A stretch of 64,000 nt of DNA, from the NCBI GenBank assembly GCA_022494885.1, contig JAGVSM010002796.1:103765-167764 (forward strand), given 5' to 3'. Below the pieces are notes generated by a model. That model was not told the origin of the DNA. It searched no databases and saw nothing but the letters and a program-made list of their open reading frames with translations. This document shows positions 10,887 to 21,880 of this stretch, piece after piece; position 1 is the stretch's first letter, and each line of letters starts with the position of its first letter. This stretch comes from Micrasema longulum (Eukaryota > Arthropoda > Insecta > Trichoptera > Brachycentridae). Made by a program: the position numbers and the translations under genes.

Positions 10887-12577
10887 TCAGAGTAATAATG
10901 CGCCAAGCTATAGAGGAGCCTAAACGTAAGAAAAACCATTTTATGACTATTGGGTATTAAGTTAGTTACAGTTCGCAGTAAAACAATGGGCCGTACTCAA
11001 GTCGAGAATTCCCAAATGGATAGTAATTTGCATTGTAAATACTTTTAAATATGTACCTGTGTATTTATTATTGCGGGGTTATTCCAATTTATTTTTCTAA
11101 AATTCGCCTATATTTATATTATAAAACTGGAAATACATGTGTGGGTTTATTTTTTTATTCATTTATTCATTTTATTCATTAAACACTTATGTTACATTAA
11201 CTTTGCTCTTTTCGAATAAAATTTAAATCGACCTCTACTCGATAAAAACTCAAACATTAAATGGATGCCTAGTGCGGCCCTGACTTATTGCTCATAACTA
11301 ACTGTCATTATCAACAGTAAACATACTTTAATTCACAAATTTACCTCCTTTATTGAGAAAAAATAGTATCTGAAGTAAATATGTTGATAAAAGGAAAGTT
11401 TTAAGCAACAAAATACATGTGTTGGGACAATAAATGGCAAAAATCAATGTAAATAGTGGGAAAATATTCGAAATCAATTACCTATGAAAACTGACTCCTT
11501 TAACACCTTTGACGCTCCTACTGCTGCAACCAAACATACTGCAATTCACCATAGTCGATTTTTATTTATTATACAGTAACTATCCAAGTTATTCACAAAC
11601 AAAGCCAAGCACAGCTACAAAAGCATCCGATCGAACCGTTATGTTTATGTTGTCAAATAAAACAAAATGGCCACCAATTGGTTGCTAACCAACAAGCCAA
11701 CATCCTTTGCGTTATATGAAACATAGTGATAGGGCATAGAATTAAGAATAGTTTAGAAACCGCATACTTACATCAAACAGAAGGCAACTCAACTACTCGT
11801 AAATGAGTAGGTTTACGTTTTGCCCCATTAGTTTCTTTGTAGACGTTGCTCACTACGCAGCTCCTGATTTAAATTCAACTATGCCGTGTTGTGTCCTTTT
11901 AATGTGTACAAATACTGCTAGAATCTTAAAGAAACAGTCTGGCATTACATTCCATGCGTAATTAACAAACAAATGTTTAAGTAGCAAATGAATTACTTAA
12001 AAATTGAATTATTTTTCCATCCGTCAGATTATCGAAGAAACAAAATGGAAATTTCATTAGTGTTGCCAGGGTAGAATTTTTTTTACCCTACTTTGCTCAT
12101 TTAATAAAAAAACTAATGAAAATTAGACCTCGGATTAAACAACGCCGTGGGGGACATTTGAACGACATTATTTTTAAAACATCAAATATTATTTAGCATA
12201 AAATAAAAAAATCCGTTTTGTGTCAAATAAAATTTGTTTTCAATTTTAAGTTCAAAGTTCATAAATTCGATAAATCTTATTAAATGACCCTTTAATTATT
12301 TAATTTGTTGTGTCAATCAATGTTTCCGCGTGCAAAATAAAAGTTTAGAGAAATTAACAGATTGATTCTTTTTCCCTACATTTGTGTTATGATAATTTTT
12401 TTTCCCATCAAGCATCATTACCCGGCGACTTAACGTATACACGCGGCGAAAATGTTTCTAAGTGGGGGAATTATAGGACACAGTCCGATGTATTCAAATA
12501 TGATTCTACGCTAATTCTGGATTATTCTTAATTCCATGTGATAGTGCTTCTCTCTAGGTTACGCATTATTACTCTGA
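10887..12577 (+). mobile_element. P-element-like transposon remnant with THAP exon
   Basis: A 16 bp terminal inverted repeat is exact: tcagagtaataatgcg at 10887-10902 and its reverse complement at 12562-12577. Partial pairing continues inward for about 15 more bases (ctatagaggag against ctagagagaag). A THAP-domain exon lies inside at 11881. THAP domain plus roughly 31 bp inverted ends is the pattern of P-element-related transposons. Flanks acttaacc (10879-10886) and atttaacc (12580-12587) match at 7 of 8 positions but are offset by two bases on the right, so the 8 bp target duplication is only tentative. No transposase catalytic domain was seen, so this copy is non-autonomous or decayed. Confidence 0.6.
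11881..11957 (+). pseudogene. THAP zinc-finger first exon (partial)
   Basis: From an ATG at 11881 the frame starts M-P-C-C, has a second Cys at residue 9 (C-x4-C, then T-N), and reaches G-I-T-F-H-A. This is the start of a THAP domain (MPxC..CxN......GITFHxFP), a C2CH DNA-binding finger. Reading into 11958 gives a stop, but 'gtaatt' at 11958 is a plausible splice donor at the position where THAP exons often end. A possible acceptor 'ccgtcag' lies at 12021-12027. The following sequence keeps only weak resemblance, so the rest of the domain is lost or unrecognised. The exon sits within inverted repeats and so more likely belongs to a transposon than to a host gene. Confidence 0.6.
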
Positions 12578-12959
12578 GAATTTAACCAATAATTTAAATC
12601 AGTTTTGGTATTTATTAGTATGAGTAATTGAATTTTAAAGAGACATTTTTCAGTAATCCATGGCATTAGTCTGTATCTAACAAATTACTTTTTAGCATAC
12701 CGAAATGCTGCGTTATCTCTTGTACTTGCTCCAAAGAAAAAAAATTATTTCCTTACAACATGAATAATGTAGTTTTACCTCGCAATAATCAAACTAAAGA
12801 AAAGGTTTTATTTTTAAGGCAAATTTGACGTTTAAGTTTCATATTACTAGTGTTGTAAATAAATCGAGTATCGAGTTAGGAAGTACACTTTTAATAGAGG
12901 TGGGTGTTCAGAATACATTTATATAAATATTTTGGGCATATACAAATATTTGTATAATA
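12578..12959. other. AT-rich spacer, no gene seen
   Basis: No coding or repeat signature beyond a possible right target duplication (12580-12587). Confidence 0.3.
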
Positions 12960-13140
12960 CGAGTAGATAAGCTGAATTTTGAGAAGAGAATATGGATGTT
13001 TAGGCATTTACTGGGGTTATGACTGGTCATGGCTGGTTTAAGTAGCCACATTATACAGCGTGTAATATTCATCATATTGCGTACCTACGTTTATATATCT
13101 ACATAACCTCATCTCTTCCATCGGTTGAATTTTTCAAAGT
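12960..13140 (+). repeat. Repeat family C, fragment
   Basis: This shares with 20990-21120 and 28985-29090 the order 'atggatgtttaggcattta', 'ggtttaagtagccac' and 'tctcttccatcggttga'. The inverted right end is absent. It is a diverged, partial copy. Confidence 0.55.
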
Positions 13141-13375
13141 AAAATAGACGAAACCTATATAACCGAAAATTAAAAAAGATATAATAAAACACTCTTGCCT
13201 TCTCGTTTTAAACAATACCTATAAGTATTATCCATTGATTCCCGTTTTGTGAAAGCGCAAATAATATATTTTTTAATACTAATCCTTGATAAAATCGACA
13301 GAAAAAAAACATTTTAACAAAGTAATTATGTTGATTGATTTGATGTTTATTTTTTTTTTTCGGAAAAAATAAATA

Positions 13376-13545
13376 TTTGCGTTCTTATGATTTACCCAAA
13401 TATTTAATTCTGAGGGCCATTTTCAACGAGTTGTAAATAACTCACTATTAGAAAATAGAATCAAGTTGGGGTAGAGTGGGGTTCGAACGACGGACCTTTG
13501 GTCCGTGAGTCCGAGACACTAGCCACGGGACCACAATCCGATTCG
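13376..13545 (-). repeat. SINE-B copy (tRNA-derived), near full length
   Basis: On the minus strand the head has 'ggtcccgtggctagtgtctc' (box A region) and 'cgttcgaacccc' (box B). The body follows through 'gagttatttacaactcgttg' to 'aatatttgggtaaatcataa'. A T-run just left (13345-13360) would be its A-tail on the minus strand. Confidence 0.85.
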
Positions 13546-13860
13546 TAAAACTCCATATTTAAACTTAAAATATTAGAAATCAAAGACTTATTTGAGTCTA
13601 CCGAACACTTTCTTTTATTTTGAAAAATGTAAAAAATATAAAAATTAAAAAAATTGACACGAAATTTTCGTTTTTATATTTTTTATATTTGTAAAAATAA
13701 AATAAAGTGTTCAGATGACCCAAATCAGCGTTTGATTTCTAATATTTTTAGCAATATTGTGATTCAAAGCATCATGACACATAACCACTTACCGACTTTT
13801 CTATGCCTACCGGTTTCTAGACATACATACCCGTCTTTTTGTCAGGACACCAATTAAACC
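13546..13860. repeat. Foldback repeat and adjoining unit
   Basis: About 90 bp (13552-13640) is repeated in inverted orientation at about 13663-13750, with a short AT-rich centre ('tttgatttctaatattttt' in one arm). One arm also occurs alone at 1090-1187. 13750-13860 matches 5745-5812 in reverse. This is an unclassified element family with the potential to form a hairpin transcript. Confidence 0.55.
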
Positions 13861-14047
13861 ATCATGCAAAACCCACTATACACCTTTACAACAGTTGTTG
13901 AACAAAAATATAAAACCAACACGACGTGCATTTTATTAAGCAACCGTTATATGCACTGATTAGTTAATGAAAATATTTTATGTTAGGTAGATTGAAAACA
14001 ATTTAATACATTCCCATTATTCTATCAGTTTTTTCATTTCTTTCATG

Positions 14048-14308
14048 TCGGCCTCGTGGTGTAATGGTCAGCGCGTTAGCCTGCCATGTAAGATGTCTCG
14101 GGTTCGATTCCCGACATAGTTGATATAAAATATTTTTTTAAAAGGGTGTTTTCACACTATAACATTTCATAGTCCCTGGACTGGTACCTGAAGCGTTAGA
14201 CTGATAATCTTACCTTTATGTAACAAAAATGATTAAGATATGCTGCGATTTGTGAACCAATGCAGTGCTCTATGCACCATTAGGAGCGGAAAGGGAATAA
14301 TGATGATT
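14048..14308 (+). repeat. SINE-A reference copy (tRNA-derived), full length
   Basis: This is the best copy of the family. The tRNA-like head (14048-14122) has box A 'gtggtgtaatggtcagcg' and a perfect box B 'ggttcgattcc'. It is followed by a body with 'agtccctggactggtacctg' and a 3' end 'gaataatgatgat'. The two boxes form an internal RNA polymerase III promoter. The head is clover-leaf-like but does not close into a canonical tRNA, so this is a SINE and not a tRNA gene. Confidence 0.9.
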
Positions 14309-14616
14309 TTTAATTTTGCTGAAACCATTCAACCAATGAAATCTAAAATCTGTCACCTTGCTGATAAATAATAAAAATGCTGCTTTATTGGAATAAAAAA
14401 TGAACCTAATTTCTACCATTTACAAAGATGACGTAATATTTTTTTGAAATCCGCAAACATTAAAATGCAATTGTCTCAGCGAGCCAATTCGTGGATTGGA
14501 TGGTTTCTGCATAACATGGTCAAATTATAACCATTATTCCGTTTGAGAACACAACGTACGTCTCGAATTACGTTTTTTTTGCTTATTTATTATGTAGTTT
14601 CGGATCAAGTTTCTTA
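14309..14616. other. Spacer, no gene seen
   Basis: About 300 bp of AT-rich sequence with no recognised feature. Confidence 0.3.
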
Positions 14617-15240
14617 TCTATATATATAAAAGGCAATGTTCGAATGGTTGTCTTCGATGGACTAAATAACTAACGGACCGATTTGCGTGCGGTTTTCAGA
14701 TAAATGTACACCTTTGCCACGAGAAAGTTTATTGCTCATAAAATTGACAATTTATTAAGTTAATGTTTTTTTGTCCATCACCAGGGTTGCATTCGCCGAG
14801 AATGCATATACAAAAAAAATGGATGGATGTTATTTTTTTGTGCATTAAAAAAGTTTGTTTTTGAATGTTTACAAACAACCTTGGTTTTCGATGGATCCCA
14901 ATCAGATTATTTCATTGAATTTCTTATAATTTCGACCCATTTATTTCTTTATACTGGATTTTTGGTTTTAGTAAAATAATATCAACTGACATTCTATACA
15001 TTTTTGAAAATCGCATTCCTGACTAAAGCGCATCTCTGAGCAGAGTTTGACATTTGCTAAAATAATTCTTTATTTGAAAATAATTAATAATTTTATGTTT
15101 TGGAGTTCAAACATCTACAAGTACTTAGGTACCTATTTAAATTCAATTTTTGAATCTATTATTTTTAGATTTGGAATTCAATCATAAGCAAGTACCTTTT
15201 TACCAATGAAAAGTTAAAACATCTTTTTTACGTTTATCCG
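14617..15240 (+). mobile_element. Helitron-like non-autonomous element, 3' truncated
   Basis: It starts with 'tctatatatataaaaggcaa' after an A, as insect Helitron 5' ends do (5'-TC, insertion at A/T). The next blocks are shared with 21185-21880: 'accgattt', 'ccagggttgcattcg.cgagaatgcat', 'catttatttcttt.tactgg' and paired 'aagtacctaggtacc' motifs. No Rep/helicase is coded. The hairpin terminus kept at 21850 and 40075 is missing here. Confidence 0.55.
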
Positions 15241-15419
15241 AACGGTTTAACCATAGATTTTTCAGTAAAATTTTGTAAGTATACTTAATTATGTTAAACC
15301 TTAAGAGAAAACGCACTTCGACTTTTCTTCATACAAACGGATTCACGTATTTTCTCTCTGAATTGTGGCATTAGAGAAATATTTTTTTTTCAATAACAAC
15401 AACAAACCATAATGCCTTT

Positions 15420-15830
15420 TCTCCGTTATAGTAGGGAGAGAGGATAAAACGCCACATAAATTTATCTCTGGATTCAGAACTCGCTTTCTCTACGTTCATA
15501 CATCTTCTCATGCACGCGGGCCAATTATTCTAACTTTTAAGATGTCTATCTTTAGCTATATGTTGGATTTGGTCATGCCATGTCTTACGGCCTTCCTTTA
15601 TTTCTGCACCTATCAATATTCACATTGCTTAGCCATTTTTACGCTGTCCATTCGCTCTACATTTTCAAACCAGCACATATCTCCTTTCTTGATTTTGTTT
15701 TTGATGCTTACCCCAGCCTTAAATAATATAAGGATCTCAACATTTGTGCATCTATCGTATTTATTTTTACAACACATTCGCGATCGCGAGAAATCGTATT
15801 TCGACAGCATTTGATTTAGTTCATTTAATA
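15420..15830 (-). pseudogene. LINE ORF2 C-terminal relic (RTE-like family)
   Basis: The minus strand shows 'CKNKYDRCTNVEI', 'IKKGDMCWFENVERMDS' and, further on in other frames, the 'TWHDQIQ' and 'ACMRRC' region, then a 3' end near 15420. This is the same block as at 27105, where it reads more completely. Stops and frameshifts are present. Confidence 0.7.
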
Positions 15831-16257
15831 TATATACGAGTATGAACTCAAATCTAGCAATAGCAAAGCATTACTTGGTTAAGCTCGTATCCTATATTTA
15901 ACGCTTGTTGTAACTTTTCTTTTGATTGTTTCCAATTCTATAGTTTCTTTGTTTTTTTGTCTGTTTAGGTAACTTCTTTTAGTACTGTCAGGTTATTGTA
16001 TTCATTTGATGTTTATCTCAAAAAATCTTTTTTGTTGGTATTTCTAAACGTAAGATAAATTATAATATACACCCGTATATTTTGTCGCACCCATCATGAT
16101 CTGTTAAGAGGAAACGCGATCAGACTTTTCTTTATACAAACGTATTTTCGTATTTTCTCCCAGAATTATGCACCTATAGCAGTGATATTATCTACTTCCA
16201 AATAAAAATTAACATAATCTGTTTGACGTTTATCCAGTTTTCACCTGCTTCTAATAC

Positions 16258-16433
16258 ACAATCAGGCATTTTGGTTTCGAATTGAATGTCAAGCTTACGT
16301 AAAAACCAGGTTGGCGGTTAAAGAACGACTAAATACGCGTTGGGTATAACTGGTCAATTGGGAATGAATTGAGTGTCATAATTTTTGAGAGCTCGAGGTG
16401 CATTATGTATTAATGTGTCAATGGTTTTATTTA
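16258..16433 (+). repeat. Interspersed repeat family D, copy 1
   Basis: This shares 'aaagaacgactaaatacgcg' with 40978-41140, along with the preceding 'ggttggcggtt' / 'cctggcggtc' and the following 'atttttgag.gctc'. There is no coding capacity. Class unknown. Confidence 0.5.
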
Positions 16434-16600
16434 AGGAACATATTTCTATAGTTACATAAAAGCATTATGAAGCAAAGTTTTGGTGGCATACTTAATAATG
16501 TTTAATCTTAAGAAGAAATGCAGTCATGACTTTTCTTTATACAAATGTATTACCATATTTTCCGACTGGATTATTCAACTATAGCAGTGGTTTTTAACAG

Positions 16601-17904
16601 ATTATACATATTTAACCATTAGGTATTTTTACTGTTTTTCTTTTTGACAAATTGTTTGCTATGGGAGCTAAGACCACACAAAAAACACATGATTCATATC
16701 ATTAATTGTAGTGCTTTCGCACTTATAGTTTACGCAGACAGGGTAAAGTCTAAGCTTATAACCGAGTTACACAGTTTAAACCCGCGCTGTGCCAGCGGGT
16801 ACCCTGCAAGACATCGGACCCTCCCAACATAAAAGCTGTATCTGCCGTTTTCAGACGTACGATATACAAATATGACAAATAATTTTAAAAACTAAAAAAG
16901 GATCAATAGAGAAAATTTTATTTTTTCACTCTTTCATAAAAAAGAAAAACAGATTCGGCTCAGTTTCGGGGTGCGGAAAACATGAAAGCCAAACGTCAAT
17001 TTTATATATTTTTTCAAATTTAGCTAAGCGTAATCAATTCAGTGTTTTTTGCACTGTATTAGATAGGCATATCTGAGAGAGTGAGATAAGGGCCAAAAAT
17101 TTATTTATTTTTTTTGCTGATAATATTTCATTAATTCCTAACTTTCAAAATTTTACTTCTTTTAAAAAACACGTACTATCTTAGATTCACACTAAATATA
17201 TGAATTCGTTTTTTTCTATGATATATATTGTTGCCTTTTAATAATAAGTAATGTTTTTATGTTTTTTTAAATGTATATATATATATTTTTAATTACTTTG
17301 AAAAAAATACCATATAATCTTTTACAGAATATTTTATTTTTTCTTTCTTATGTTACACAAACATATTATAACTGTCTATTTATTAAAGGAACAGAAATTC
17401 ATTAACATTTTCTTGTATACCTACGAACAGGCCATGCCTTTGTGGGATTTTCTCGTTTACTATTTTTACTTTTGATATATATTTCATTGCTATGTAATTA
17501 TCCTTTTTTTTAATACTCTGTTTTACCGCTTATGTATATTGTAAAAAAAACAAAAAAAATCAATAAAAAATTAAAAAAATAAAATATTTAACATGTTCAA
17601 ATACCTGTTCATCAAATTTTCGTGCACCGCGTATCTTCTTAACTGTGGAGAGATCGGAAAGCGTAATAAATAATATTCATTACAAAATACTAGTCAATAA
17701 ATGGAAAGTTAAAAAGACTAGAAAAGAAGTAAAGAAATATGTATTTTTTGTCAGAGTATAAGTATTTGCATTGAAATTGGTAATAAGCTCAATCCACAAA
17801 AAAAGATAATTAAATTAAATATTTAATAAACGTCCATTTTAATGGTTACAAAAAAAACATAAAAGAAATATGCATTTTGTAAATAAGTATATATTGTTAG
17901 GTTA
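16601..17904. other. AT-rich spacer, no gene seen
   Basis: The open stretch at 16644-16832 has no ATG-supported family match. 16740-16830 is locally GC-balanced without a recognised feature. The remainder is very AT-rich with short A and T runs. Confidence 0.3.
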
Positions 17905-19105
17905 TTGAAAAAACTGTTAAGATCCGTGCATTATGTAAAGCTGAGTTCAACATTATCGTTGTAAAATGGGGAGATACTACATCTTCGCCTTTTTATTTAA
18001 AATGTGGAGTCAGACAAGGAGGCTGTCTGTCTCCGGCGCTTTTTAATAAACATACATATTGATGATCTTACCGTGCTCCTTAGTTCAACCAAAGTCGATT
18101 GTCATGTAAACGGCGTCTATGCTTACAATATTAGTTATGCAGATAATATGGTATCATTCACCCCATCTATTAAAAGTAGAAGATTGTTGCTCAATATTTG
18201 CGAAAAATATGCAAACGAACACAATATGAAATACAATGTCAAAAAATCTGCTGTACTTATATTTAAACACAAGAGGTCATTTTCTGAATTCGTGCACCCA
18301 TCACCAACTGTATTCCTGGACAACAATTTAACGGTACCTTCAAAAGTCAAGTATCTAGGGCACATACTAACTGAAGATTGTAAAGATGATCAGGACATAG
18401 AGATACAGAGAACAGCCATCAATGTCAAGGCCTCTATGCTAGTGAGACACTTCTCTCGATACAGTGAAGAAGTGAAGACAATCATCTTGACATCGTATTT
18501 GACGTCCACGTATACATCGGAACTATGGAAGAATTTTACGCAAACAGCATGGAATAAATTAAGGGTCACGCATAATTATTCATACAGGAAAATATTTGGA
18601 CTGCCTAGGTACTGCAGTGCCTCCGAAATTATCACAGCTGGACGGGTAAACACCTTCGCTGCCCTACTTTGCCAAAAAGCCTGAAGCCTATGGTAATGCC
18701 TGAAAAGCTCGAATAACGTGCTTTTCCAAGCCACTGCTAAGTGGATCCATTCACCCTTGTTCGAGCGATGGCGGGATATATTGAGGCCACCATAAGTGCT
18801 TCAAATTAAAAATCTATAAGAAAATCTTGTTTTATATGGTAAAATTAGCTCTGCACTTTAGTAATAGTGCTGCGTTGGTTTGGAAATGTCGAGAGAATAG
18901 CAAAAAAACGATTTAAAAGATTTATGACACGAATATCGAAGACTTGGCATGACCAAATCCAAGAAATAGTTCAAAAAATACAATGCAAAAGTTGGAATAA
19001 TTGGCATGTGTGCATGAGAAGATATATAATGTAAAGGAATCGATGTTTGTAACAGACATGGGGTGTTTTATTTTCTCTGCTTACTCCTTAGGAGAAATGG
19101 CGTGA
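17905..19105 (+). pseudogene. RTE-like LINE relic split by another LINE
   Basis: 17905-17955 encodes the VxIRxxCKAE...II segment aligned with 27318-27360. The same element resumes at about 18866 with 'LRWFGNVER', then 'TWHDQIQ' and 'CMRRY', and ends in 'ggagaaatggcgtgatgcg' (19093-19107). The 0.9 kb between belongs to a different reverse transcriptase gene. The arrangement reads as a nested insertion. Both parts are broken by stops. Confidence 0.6.
17961..18700 (+). pseudogene. Non-LTR reverse transcriptase fragment
   Basis: From about 17966 one frame reads W-G-D-T-T...C-G-V-R-Q-G-G-C-L-S-P-A-L-F, the RT fingers/palm motif. The frame then changes near 18050, and 18055-18684 continues with the catalytic box as YADN (18136-18147, where active enzymes have YADD), then 'KYLGHI' and a C-terminal part ending 'NTFAALL'. 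The frameshift and the Asp-to-Asn change at a metal-binding residue make this inactive. It is a partial copy with no endonuclease domain. The clade is uncertain. Confidence 0.8.
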
Positions 19106-19119
19106 TGCGTTGTTTTTTG

Positions 19120-19455
19120 TTGTTATTTTGCATACCTATAAAAATTCTATCTTCTATCTATCTAGATGGTTCGGTCATGTGGAGCGAATGAATGATGAAA
19201 GAACGGCTAAAAAGATTTATGATGCGAATGTGTCTGGTTGTAGAAGTCGAGGAAGGCCGAGAAAGACATGGCATGATCAAATACAACAAATTCTTGAAAG
19301 TGGTCATGTGAAAAGTCGGAATAATCGACGTGCGTGCATGAGAAGATGTATGAATGTGAAGGAAGCAAAGGAAGTGTGCCAGGACAGAGTGGTGTGGCGT
19401 TCTATCCTCTCTGCCTAGCCCTCCGGGGAAATGGCGTGATGGTTAGTTAGTTAGT
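19120..19455 (+). pseudogene. LINE ORF2 C-terminal fragment (RTE-like)
   Basis: The uninterrupted frame 19155-19418 reads WFGHVERMNDERTAKKIY, then RGRPRKTWHDQIQ, then RRACMRRCMNVKEA and VVWRSILSA. It is followed by 'tccggggaaatggcgtgatg' and a gttagttagttag tail (19439-19455). This is the best preserved C-terminus of the family in the window. The 5' part is absent, as expected of a truncated LINE insertion. The tandem GTTA tail rather than poly(A) is the family's 3' signature. Confidence 0.8.
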
Positions 19456-20947
19456 CTAAAAATTATCCTTTTAACAATAAACCTTTTGCGTATCCCAAAA
19501 TTTTGCAAAATATTTTATAGGTCATCCTACAATATTTTAGAAATTCTTTCAGGGCCTTAAATATTTAACAATCCAATCTTCAAAACTGTATTTTCTTTTA
19601 CAGTATTTGAATTGTCAAATCTGAGCACGGAAGGGTTTAACATTATGTAATCATTTGTTGAATGTGGGTCAAAATACCTTTCCCAAAGATTTTGTTCTTA
19701 AATTGGATAAGAATTTATAGAACTCGAGAAAACCAAGATGGGATTTGAGGTTTTAGCTTTCTTACCAAATTAGAGAAAACCAATAAAATGATCATAAATT
19801 ATTGGGTGAGTAATCGAATATTTGAATGAATCCATCTCAATATATTTTTAAGAATCTTATTTATTTTTACTTTTAAAGTATCCTTATTAAATAAGGTAAA
19901 CGAAACCGTTTTTTTCATGAGTAATAAAAAATGAGTATTTTAACAAAAACATTTTAAATTGAATAAGCCACGAAAGATCAGACCTTACCGAAAACGATTA
20001 GGGCAGGTGTGAAGGTCATAAAAAAGTCAATAAGATATTGTTTTTAATTGAATTATTCAACCAGAATTATATTCTATTTAAAAAAAAGAGTATACAATTC
20101 TATAAAAAAAGGTTTCAACTAAAGTATTTCAAAAATTTTTATTTTTCTTAAGTATTACCAAGAGAATAATTTTAATAGAAATAAAGAAAAATGTCACAAA
20201 AATGTAAGTAATTAAAAATGCTTGTATTTTTTTTCAAAATTAAAAAATTAAAATATGGCTTTGGCCACTTTCAGGTTCAATTTATTATCTTTAAATTATT
20301 TTTAAAAAAATTGTTCAATACTTAGTCTTAATTGAGATCCCAGATACCAAAGTTAAGTCTAAATTTGAAATGGCGTAATCTGCCGGTCTAAAAGTAATTA
20401 AACTTTAGTAACATAAAACTTGTAAGTATATTATTTAACAGAAATACTTATTTTTTAATTATTTTTTTTATTATTGCGTGATTAAAAAAAACATTCGTTT
20501 TAAAATGGCAAAATCGTATGATTACCACATTTAGCGTGCGTTTTACCAGACTTTAGCCTTAACTATAAAAACAAATCTCAGTTGATGTTTTTTATTACAG
20601 GATAAATATTTAAAATGTAATCATGCCCGTTCAGCAAAAAGGAAATAAAGTCCAATGCTTCATCATTCGATAAACCACAAGCAAAACATAAAAAATGTAC
20701 AATAACCATATTTTTTTATCTATGGGACAACTTTGACGCACTCTAAGCCGTTTTACAGCAAAAAATCCCATCAGTGAAAATGAACAGAGATAACGAAAAG
20801 GCATAACTAAGTACATAATATGTTCAATGTTCCTACAAACTTGGAGAGGTACACTCGAATATACACGAAAATTGTCGACCTTTATTTATCTCAAGTGCGT
20901 ATGTCGCTATTTGGTTCTACTTTTGAAAGCATTCATCTTTTTTTTAA
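19456..20947. other. AT-rich spacer, no gene seen
   Basis: Long AT-rich stretch with no recognised exon, RNA gene or repeat end. The minus-strand open frame at 20631-20816 has no family resemblance. Confidence 0.3.
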
Positions 20948-21180
20948 ATAACATATTACGACAGACATGCAGAACATTTTACAGAAGGTAATATAGAAGT
21001 CTAAATATCCACAGGGCTTATGACCTGTCATTGGCTGGTTTAAATGGCCACTTGACACACTGTGTAACCTTAACCATTCTGCCTATATTTGAACATCTAC
21101 ATTCCTTTGGGTCTTCTTTCTGCTGACGTTTGTGAAGTTAAAATGCGGAAACCTTTATTGTTGCGGGATAGATTCATTTT
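20948..21180 (+). repeat. Repeat family C copy, left part
   Basis: It contains 'acatattacgacagacatgc', 'agaagtctaaatatccac', 'gcttatgacctgtcattggc' and, downstream, 'aacctttattgttgcggg'. These appear in the same order in the 28920 copy. The inverted right end is not found; the Helitron-like element follows directly. Confidence 0.6.
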
Positions 21181-21184
21181 ACAA

Positions 21185-21880
21185 ATTTATTGCACAATAT
21201 CTTTAGGTATATAATTTTTCTTTACGAGTGATGTCACCGTACTCCTACTAAACGGCTCAACCGATTTACGTACGGTTTTCAGAGAAATATAGATCTTTGC
21301 GCTGTGCGTGTTCGTAAATATTAAAATCATCAATCGAATATGTTAAAAATAACTTAGGAGCATAAATGTTTTATTAATTGTTCTACCAGGGTTGCATTCG
21401 AGGAGAATGCATTTACAAAAAAATGAAAAGATGTTGTTTTTTTTTAAATAAAAAAAACTTGTTTTTGAATGTTTACAAACAGCATTAGTTTTTTGTGAAT
21501 ATCAATCAGATTCTTTCCTTAAATTCCTCATGATTTCTCCCCATTTATTTCTTTTTACTGGATTTTTGATAATACTAAAATTATATTTAATTCAATACAT
21601 TAAAAAAAATCGTATTCCTATAAAAGTACACCCCTCGGTTGGTGAGAAGACCGGAGTTTGACGTTTGGAAAAATAATGCCATATTTGAAAAAAAAATATA
21701 TTTATGTTTTGGAATTCAACCATAAACAAGTACCTAGGTACTTACTTAAATTCAAAATTTAAAAATAAAAAACTTTTATTTCAGGAATTTATTCACAAAA
21801 AAATACCTAGGTACCTACTTATCAATAAAAAGTATTTTACCAACGTTCGGGCAGGACAACGTCTGTCGAGTCCGCTAATA
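21185..21880 (+). mobile_element. Helitron-like non-autonomous element
   Basis: It is parallel to 14617-15240 over its length and keeps the 3' end. The terminus has 'gggcaggacaacgtctgtcg' followed by 'agtccgctaat'. The gcag/ctgt inverted pair forms a small hairpin a few bases before a CTAA end, as Helitron 3' ends do (hairpin, then CTRR). Its open stretch 21704-21895 is repeat sequence, not a gene. No Rep or helicase motif is present. Confidence 0.55.

Larger units (their letters stand above)
15300..16600 (+). repeat. Three dispersed copies of an ~80-95 bp unit (family E)
   Basis: Copies at about 15300-15372, 16095-16190 and 16500-16600 share 'ttaagagaaaacgca', 'gacttttctt.atacaaacg' and '.tattttct.tctgaatta'. 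Two also continue into 'ctatagcagtg'. All three are in the same orientation, separated by other repeats. They may be parts of one larger element broken by insertions, or independent copies. Confidence 0.55.

Noticed and set aside
11881..11961. Complete small THAP protein ending at the TAA at 11959
   Set aside because: THAP domains need a distal Cys and His that are absent. A donor gtaatt at the stop suggests a broken exon instead.
14048..14122. tRNA gene on the plus strand with perfect box B
   Set aside because: The acceptor stem does not close, and the same head with the same body recurs many times, so it is a SINE head.
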